Source: Oceanobacillus jeddahensis
GTDB taxonomy: Bacteria; Bacillota; Bacilli; Bacillales; Amphibacillaceae
Assembly (NCBI RefSeq): GCF_000750635.1
Contig: NZ_CCDM010000001.1
Location: forward strand, 62,001-126,000
Length of the DNA stretch: 64,000 nt
Reading direction: 5' to 3'
Within the stretch, counting starts at the first letter, position 1. Each line of letters starts with the position of its first letter. Both the position numbers and the translations under genes were made by a program. Below the pieces are notes generated by a model. That model did not search any database and had not been told where the DNA came from. It was given only the letters and a program-made list of their open reading frames with translations. This document shows, one piece after another, positions 59,719 to 64,000 of the stretch.

Positions 59719-60318
59719 TTAAATCATATTTTCAGCTGTGTTTGGTTGCTGGGAATATGATAATTGCTTGTCGATTTGTTTGAGTATACTTGCTATTTCT
59801 AAAGCCATATCCATAACGAGTGATAAGCGGGTATTTTGTAAAACAGTATGTTCCATAAAGCCACTGACATTGACAACTCCTGTGATGTTCATATTTCCGA
59901 CTTGTGGAAGTTGTTTATTTAATGCCAGACCAGGTTTCAAAGGTTTGTTTTCAGCAATAATACTCCCAACAGAGCTGCTTTTTCCCAGACATGCATCAAT
60001 GGCAATGAGATAAGGTTTATCATATTTTTTATAAATGCTAAAGAGTGATTCTTGTAAATTTACTGCATGGACAGGATTGTGAATTGTTCCATAAACATGT
60101 AAATTCCTAGGTTGCATTTCCTCGAAATAAGTGCCAGCAAGCGGACCCAATGCGTCCCCGGTTGAACGATCGGTCCCGATAAAGACTGCAATAAAATTAT
60201 TTGCTTGCAAAGGAAACCAGGGAAGTACTTGATTAGATAACGTTTTAGCTATGTCAGGTTCTTTATAATTTGCTCTGAAATGGTTTGATTGTATGCGTAG
60301 ACGATTTTTAAGATTCAT
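59719..60318 (-). CDS. yyaC: YyaC-family protein (spore protease GPR-like fold)
   Basis: This 199-residue soluble protein is homologous to B. subtilis YyaC, which resembles the GPR germination protease. Conserved blocks are IAVFIGTDRSTGDALGPLAGTYF (about 42-65), YGTIHNPVHAVNLQE and AIDACLGKSSSVGSI. The Asp residues in GTDRSTGDALGP correspond to the putative acid protease site. Expression in sporulation is expected but no promoter was identified. The ATG follows GGAGG. It is divergent from the YkvI-like gene; its neighbours spo0J and ychF are conserved. Confidence 0.88.
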   Translation of the reverse strand: MNLKNRLRIQSNHFRANYKEPDIAKTLSNQVLPWFPLQANNFIAVFIGTDRSTGDALGPLAGTYFEEMQPRNLHVYGTIHNPVHAVNLQESLFSIYKKYDKPYLIAIDACLGKSSSVGSIIAENKPLKPGLALNKQLPQVGNMNITGVVNVSGFMEHTVLQNTRLSLVMDMALEIASILKQIDKQLSYSQQPNTAENMI

Positions 60319-60396
60319 AGCAGTTCCTCCAAAATCATATTGTTACAGTATACGGTAATTTACGAAGAACTATACGTATGAATTGGAGGAAATACC

Positions 60397-61416
60397 ATGT
60401 GGAGAAGAGGCCTGCAATGGACGGCATTAATCCTTGGTGCAACGATTGGTGCCGGATATGTATCAGGAAGAGAACTATGGCAGTTTTTTGGGCATGAAAG
60501 TGGACTGGCTATTGTACTATTTTCCGTTCTTTTTTCATTCTGCTGTTATGTGATCATGGCGATCAGTTACCAATTGAAGAGTGCCAATTATTTGCCTGTT
60601 TTAGAAATTATAGCTGGAAAAAGGTTAACAAAGGCATTTGACGGATTAATTCTTCTATATCTTTTTACAACGACAATGATTATGATTGCGGGAAGTGGAG
60701 CAGCCGGACAAGTATTTCATTTACCATATTCTTTAGGGATTGGTATTACCGCGGTCGTACTTGTGTTGTTATTTATTAAGGGAATAAACGGACTACTCAC
60801 TTTTAATGAGCTTATACTACCCATTTTGATTAGCGGGCTTTTGTATGTGCTAGTGATGTATGTCTTTAACCAAAATTTACAGTTGTTTGCATATTGGCAT
60901 GAGCAACGAAATTGGTTCTCTGCCTTTCCCTTTACAGCACTAAATATCCTTCCGTTAATAGCTATTTTAGGAGCTGTTGGAAATAAGGTGAAAGGGAGAG
61001 GGGAAATCATTATTTGCTGTATTGGGACAGGACTGTGCCTGGGTATACTCTCGTATATTTATAACAGCAGCCTGATTCAAATAGCGGATGAAATTATTCT
61101 TTATGAGATTCCTTTATTTGCTATTTTAAAAGAGTTTCCACTGGGGATGATTTTATTCATGTCTATTCTTCTCTGGCTGGCGATTTTTACAACTGCCGCT
61201 GCAGGAATGCTGGGAATTGCTACGAGAGTGCAGTCATTTTTAAAAGAAGAAAAGCCAATGTATGTGATAGTACTTATTTCAGTATTGCTTATGCTGCCGT
61301 TGACAGGGTTTGGTTTTGCTAATTTGGTAAGCTTCCTCTATCCGTTATACGGTATACTTAATTTATATATTCTAGCCAGGCTGCTAACCTATCCATTATG
61401 GAAAAAAACAAGATAA
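60397..61416 (+). CDS. YkvI-like membrane transporter (LeuT-fold relative)
   Basis: This 339-residue protein has about ten helices. It begins TALILGATIGAGYVSGRELWQFFG, where the GAxxGAGY/SG motif in helix 1 is that of YkvI/BCCT-like transporters. FDGLILLYLFTTTMIMIAGSGAAG (helix 3 area) is also typical. The substrate is unknown. The ATG follows TTGGAGG. Its place between yyaC and the MscS gene corresponds to that of a membrane protein (yyaD) in B. subtilis; whether they are orthologous I cannot say. Confidence 0.75.
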   Translation: MWRRGLQWTALILGATIGAGYVSGRELWQFFGHESGLAIVLFSVLFSFCCYVIMAISYQLKSANYLPVLEIIAGKRLTKAFDGLILLYLFTTTMIMIAGSGAAGQVFHLPYSLGIGITAVVLVLLFIKGINGLLTFNELILPILISGLLYVLVMYVFNQNLQLFAYWHEQRNWFSAFPFTALNILPLIAILGAVGNKVKGRGEIIICCIGTGLCLGILSYIYNSSLIQIADEIILYEIPLFAILKEFPLGMILFMSILLWLAIFTTAAAGMLGIATRVQSFLKEEKPMYVIVLISVLLMLPLTGFGFANLVSFLYPLYGILNLYILARLLTYPLWKKTR

Positions 61417-61659
61417 TATATTGCTTATGAATAGTATGCATATAACTTCTCAATAAAGGACTGTTAAAAAAATGCAGGTATCGGAGAATAGTATAACTCC
61501 GATGTTCTAAAACCAGTTACACTGCGATAAACAAAAAAACTTGCAAAATAAAAGATTTATATGTTTATATTTTTTCAGATGGGAAAAACATTACGGTAGT
61601 ATTTTTTTAACATCCAATAGAAAAACTGTTTATAAGAAAGTGAAAGGAGTTATATACGC

Positions 61660-62565
61660 ATGAACTTGAATTTTATAGGTAATCAAATAAATCGGGTATG
61701 GGACTATTTAAGCAATCCTGAGCTTTGGCTAACCATTTTAGGAGGCGCCATCCAGATACTGTTGATTCTCCTTATTTCCTGGTTGGTAGTCCGTATCGTT
61801 CGGAAAGTTGTCGATAAATTATTCGTCCAAAAACAGCGTGGACCTATAAAAATTCCGAAACGACGCGAAGATACCCTGAAGCAATTGATTAAAAGTGTAG
61901 TTGCGTACGTCGTTTACTTTATGGCGCTTGTCATGATATTGGAAGTCTTTAACTTTGCCATTGGACCACTATTAGCCAGTGCCGGTGTTGTAGGTTTAGC
62001 GATTGGTTTTGGTGCACAGAATCTCGTTCGAGATATCATTACCGGTTTCTTCATTATTTTTGAAGATCAATTTTCAGTAGGAGATTATGTGTTAGCTGCT
62101 GGTATAGAAGGAACAGTGGAAGAAATTGGATTACGCACATCAAAAATTGTTTCTTGGACAGGGGAGCTAAATATTGTTCCTAATGGAAATATTGACCAGG
62201 TAATTAACTATTCTTCCCGAAATGGCCTTTCCGTTGTAGATGTGAATGTGCCTTATGAAAGTGATGTTGCCCAAGTAGAACAAATTATTCATGAAGTAGC
62301 AGAAACATTACCGGATAAGTATGAGTTTATTTTAGGTGTTCCAGAAATTATCGGTGTTCAGAATCTGGATGTATCTCACTTTGTTGTTCGTATTATTGCT
62401 GAAACAGAGCCAGTTTTCCAGTGGGCTGGAGAACGGAATATTCGCAAAGAGATTCAGGACAAGCTATATAAATCAGGTATTAAAATCCCTTCTCCTCGCA
62501 TTGTCACTTATTCCGAGGAGCAAATGGATCAACTAACACAAGAACGTCAGCAAAATCGAGGATAA
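61660..62565 (+). CDS. small-conductance mechanosensitive channel, MscS family
   Basis: This 301-residue protein has three transmembrane helices (about 20-43, 76-95 and 100-125). The pore helix has AGVVGLAIGFGAQNLVRDIITGFF, the MscS signature. A beta domain starts EDQFSVGDYVLAAGIEGTVEEIGLR, and a cytosolic cage reaches about residue 285. It opens on membrane tension to release solutes after osmotic downshock. The ATG has GAAAGGAG upstream. It is followed by the DUF951 gene and ychF, a linkage common in Bacillaceae. Confidence 0.94.
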   Translation: MNLNFIGNQINRVWDYLSNPELWLTILGGAIQILLILLISWLVVRIVRKVVDKLFVQKQRGPIKIPKRREDTLKQLIKSVVAYVVYFMALVMILEVFNFAIGPLLASAGVVGLAIGFGAQNLVRDIITGFFIIFEDQFSVGDYVLAAGIEGTVEEIGLRTSKIVSWTGELNIVPNGNIDQVINYSSRNGLSVVDVNVPYESDVAQVEQIIHEVAETLPDKYEFILGVPEIIGVQNLDVSHFVVRIIAETEPVFQWAGERNIRKEIQDKLYKSGIKIPSPRIVTYSEEQMDQLTQERQQNRG

Positions 62566-62667
62566 ACGTCTCTTAAATTTGCTATAATGGATGTAAGAAA
62601 AGCACCAAGTATCTATTTTAAATGATGCTTGGTGCTAAACAGTATAATTTCAAAAGGAGCAGGAGTT

Positions 62668-62862
62668 ATGGATAAAGAATTTGGTTTGCGTGACGTTGTC
62701 CAAATGAAAAAGCCGCATCCATGTGGGGAGAACCGCTGGCAAATTATCCGGATGGGAATGGACATCCGGATTAAATGTCTTGGGTGTGGGCATAGTGTAC
62801 TTATCCCGAGAAGAGATTTTACCAAAAAATTAAAAAAAGTTTTAGAAAAACATGAAGAATAG
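62668..62862 (+). CDS. DUF951-family small protein (YyzM-like)
   Basis: This 64-residue protein from the ATG at 62668 begins MDKEFGLRDVVQMKKPHPCG. It has the DUF951 pattern VxMKKPHPCGxNxW...RxGxDIRIKCLGCGHxxxxPR, with three Cys that could bind a metal (HPCG and CLGCGH). Basic, possibly nucleic-acid-binding; function unknown. AAAAGGAGCAGGAG precedes it; longer frames have no ribosome site. Located directly before ychF, as in B. subtilis. Confidence 0.92.
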   Translation: MDKEFGLRDVVQMKKPHPCGENRWQIIRMGMDIRIKCLGCGHSVLIPRRDFTKKLKKVLEKHEE

Positions 62863-62918
62863 TAAAATGCTATTTTGCTGAAGAAAAGATAAGGTAAAAT
62901 GTAATATTCCCCTGGAAG

Positions 62919-62963
62919 AAAACTCAAAATCAGGCCCGATCATGGTCTGGTTTTGAGTTTTCT
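62919..62963 (+). terminator. terminator of the MscS-DUF951 unit
   Basis: AAAACTCAAAATCAG / CTGGTTTTGAGTTTTC hairpin with a T-rich end. Confidence 0.8.
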
Positions 62964-63049
62964 CATGCTTGTCTTTTTGTAGTGGACTATCTATAATTGG
63001 AATTACGTAGTGTACATGAACGAATCCTTAAGGAGTTGAAGAAATTAAG

Positions 63050-64000
63050 ATGGCATTAACAGCAGGAATTGTCGGTCTTCCAAATGTAGGGAAATCTACT
63101 TTATTTAATGCAATCACACAGGCTGGAGCAGAAGCAGCAAACTATCCATTTGCTACAATCGATCCGAATGTAGGGATTGTGGAAGTCCCAGACGAACGTT
63201 TAAATAAATTAACAGAGCTTGTAAAACCGAAAAAAACAGTCCCGACTGCATTTGAATTCACAGATATTGCCGGAATTGTAAAGGGTGCGAGCAAAGGAGA
63301 AGGATTAGGAAACCAATTCTTATCCCATATCAGACAGGTAGATGCAATTTGTCAGGTCGTACGCTGTTTTGAAGATGAAAATATTACACATGTTTCTGGA
63401 AAGGTCAATCCGATAGATGATATTGAAATCATTAATCTGGAGTTGATTTTAGCAGATTTGGAATCAGTAAATAAACGATTTCAGCGTGTAGAAAAGCTGG
63501 CACGCCAAAAGGATAAAGAAGCATTGGCAGAGTATGAGATTTTAAACAAAGTGAAAGAGGGTTTGGAAAATGACCAGCCGGTACGTGCTTTGGAGTTTAC
63601 GGAGGAGCAAGAGAAAATAGTTAAGGGTCTTCATCTGTTAACAAGTAAACCAACCTTATATGTAGCCAATGTGAGTGAAGAAGAAGTTGCAGACCCGGAT
63701 TCGAATGAAAATGTTCAAAAGGTAAAAGCGTATGCAGCGAATGAAAATGCAGAAGTAATTGTTGTTTGTGCACGGATTGAAGAAGAAATAGCAGAATTAG
63801 AACCGGAAGAGAAAGAAGAATTCCTGGAGGATTTAGGTATTTCGGAATCAGGCTTAGACCAATTAATTAAAGCATCTTATAACTTACTTGGACTGGCTAC
63901 GTATTTTACAGCGGGTGAACAAGAAGTGCGTGCATGGACTTTCCGTCAGGGAATCAAAGCCCCTCAGGCAGCGGGGATTATCCATACCGATTTTGAACGC
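63050..64000 (+). CDS. ychF: redox-regulated ATPase YchF (Obg-like), C-terminus beyond window
   Basis: The first 317 codons of the universally conserved P-loop protein YchF/Ola1 are visible. P-loop GLPNVGKSTLFNAI, switch regions NYPFATIDPN and DIAGIVKGASKGEGLG, and the coiled-coil insertion (about 125-200) are present. The modified G4 region NVSEEE, with Asn preceding, explains ATP preference in this family. The TGS domain starts near TYFTAGEQEVRAWTF. The ATG at 63050 follows AAGGAG at a rather long distance (14 nt). It corresponds to B. subtilis yyaF, upstream of rpsF, which would lie beyond the edge. Confidence 0.97.
   Translation, partial: MALTAGIVGLPNVGKSTLFNAITQAGAEAANYPFATIDPNVGIVEVPDERLNKLTELVKPKKTVPTAFEFTDIAGIVKGASKGEGLGNQFLSHIRQVDAICQVVRCFEDENITHVSGKVNPIDDIEIINLELILADLESVNKRFQRVEKLARQKDKEALAEYEILNKVKEGLENDQPVRALEFTEEQEKIVKGLHLLTSKPTLYVANVSEEEVADPDSNENVQKVKAYAANENAEVIVVCARIEEEIAELEPEEKEEFLEDLGISESGLDQLIKASYNLLGLATYFTAGEQEVRAWTFRQGIKAPQAAGIIHTDFER

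Overview
This 64-kb window is the chromosomal origin region of a low-GC, endospore-forming Bacillaceae bacterium. The protein sequences and gene order closely resemble Bacillus subtilis, but the dense intergenic repeats, the pflBA operon and the overall look point to an Oceanobacillus/Virgibacillus-type genome. Genus is inference; the family-level assignment is firm. The window is written so that dnaA, dnaN, recF, gyrB and gyrA read on the minus strand, inverted relative to the usual B. subtilis map.

Layout. 1-8.2 kb: namA (cut by the window edge), a small membrane protein, SRP RNA (scr), tadA, the yaaI-yaaH pair, a DJ-1/PfpI protein, acsA (with a cre box) and a dicarboxylate/amino-acid symporter. 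8.2-16.4 kb is accessory: a long repeat-bearing gap, a divergent XRE pair with an ImmA-type protease (an orphan lysogeny switch), a DMT transporter, a Rex- and CcpA-type controlled pflB-pflA operon, an ATP-grasp enzyme and tRNA-Arg. 16.4-28.2 kb: a zinc-ribbon membrane protein, proC behind a proline T-box, relP, tRNA-Ser, a membrane protein, serS behind a serine T-box, dacA, guaB, yaaC, a large repeat locus and a baeRF-type protein with a likely SigB promoter. 28.4-39 kb: gyrA, gyrB, remB, recF, yaaA, dnaN, dnaA. 37.1-39.5 kb: a bipartite oriC, with DnaA boxes upstream of dnaA and, between dnaA and dnaN, tandem boxes, DnaA-trios and an AT-rich unwinding region. 39.8-50.7 kb: rpmH, rnpA, yidC, khpB, mnmE, mnmG, rsmG, noc, soj, spo0J, with a DnaA-box cluster before mnmE and a parS before noc. 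51.6-64 kb: mntABCD behind a MntR-type operator, a two-component system convergent with a two-gene ABC transporter, a second parS, a DUF554 protein, yyaC, a YkvI-like protein, an MscS channel, a DUF951 protein and ychF (cut by the edge).

How the genes work together. Most genes belong to initiation, topology, segregation and division-site control around oriC (dnaA, dnaN, recF, gyrAB, soj, spo0J, noc, parS) and to the translation-linked genes that travel with them (rpmH, rnpA, yidC, khpB, mnmE, mnmG, rsmG, tadA, scr, serS). Visible regulation includes two T-boxes, two Rex operators, two cre boxes, a MntR-like operator and a SigB-type promoter.

The most unusual finding is a family of 217-244 bp non-autonomous elements (three copies). 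Each has 16-bp terminal inverted repeats and is flanked by 10-bp target duplications. All three sit at the same position (GCGATTAC) of a second dispersed repeat. A fourth locus keeps that second repeat uninterrupted and so serves as the empty site. This is a nested mobile-repeat system with strong target choice.
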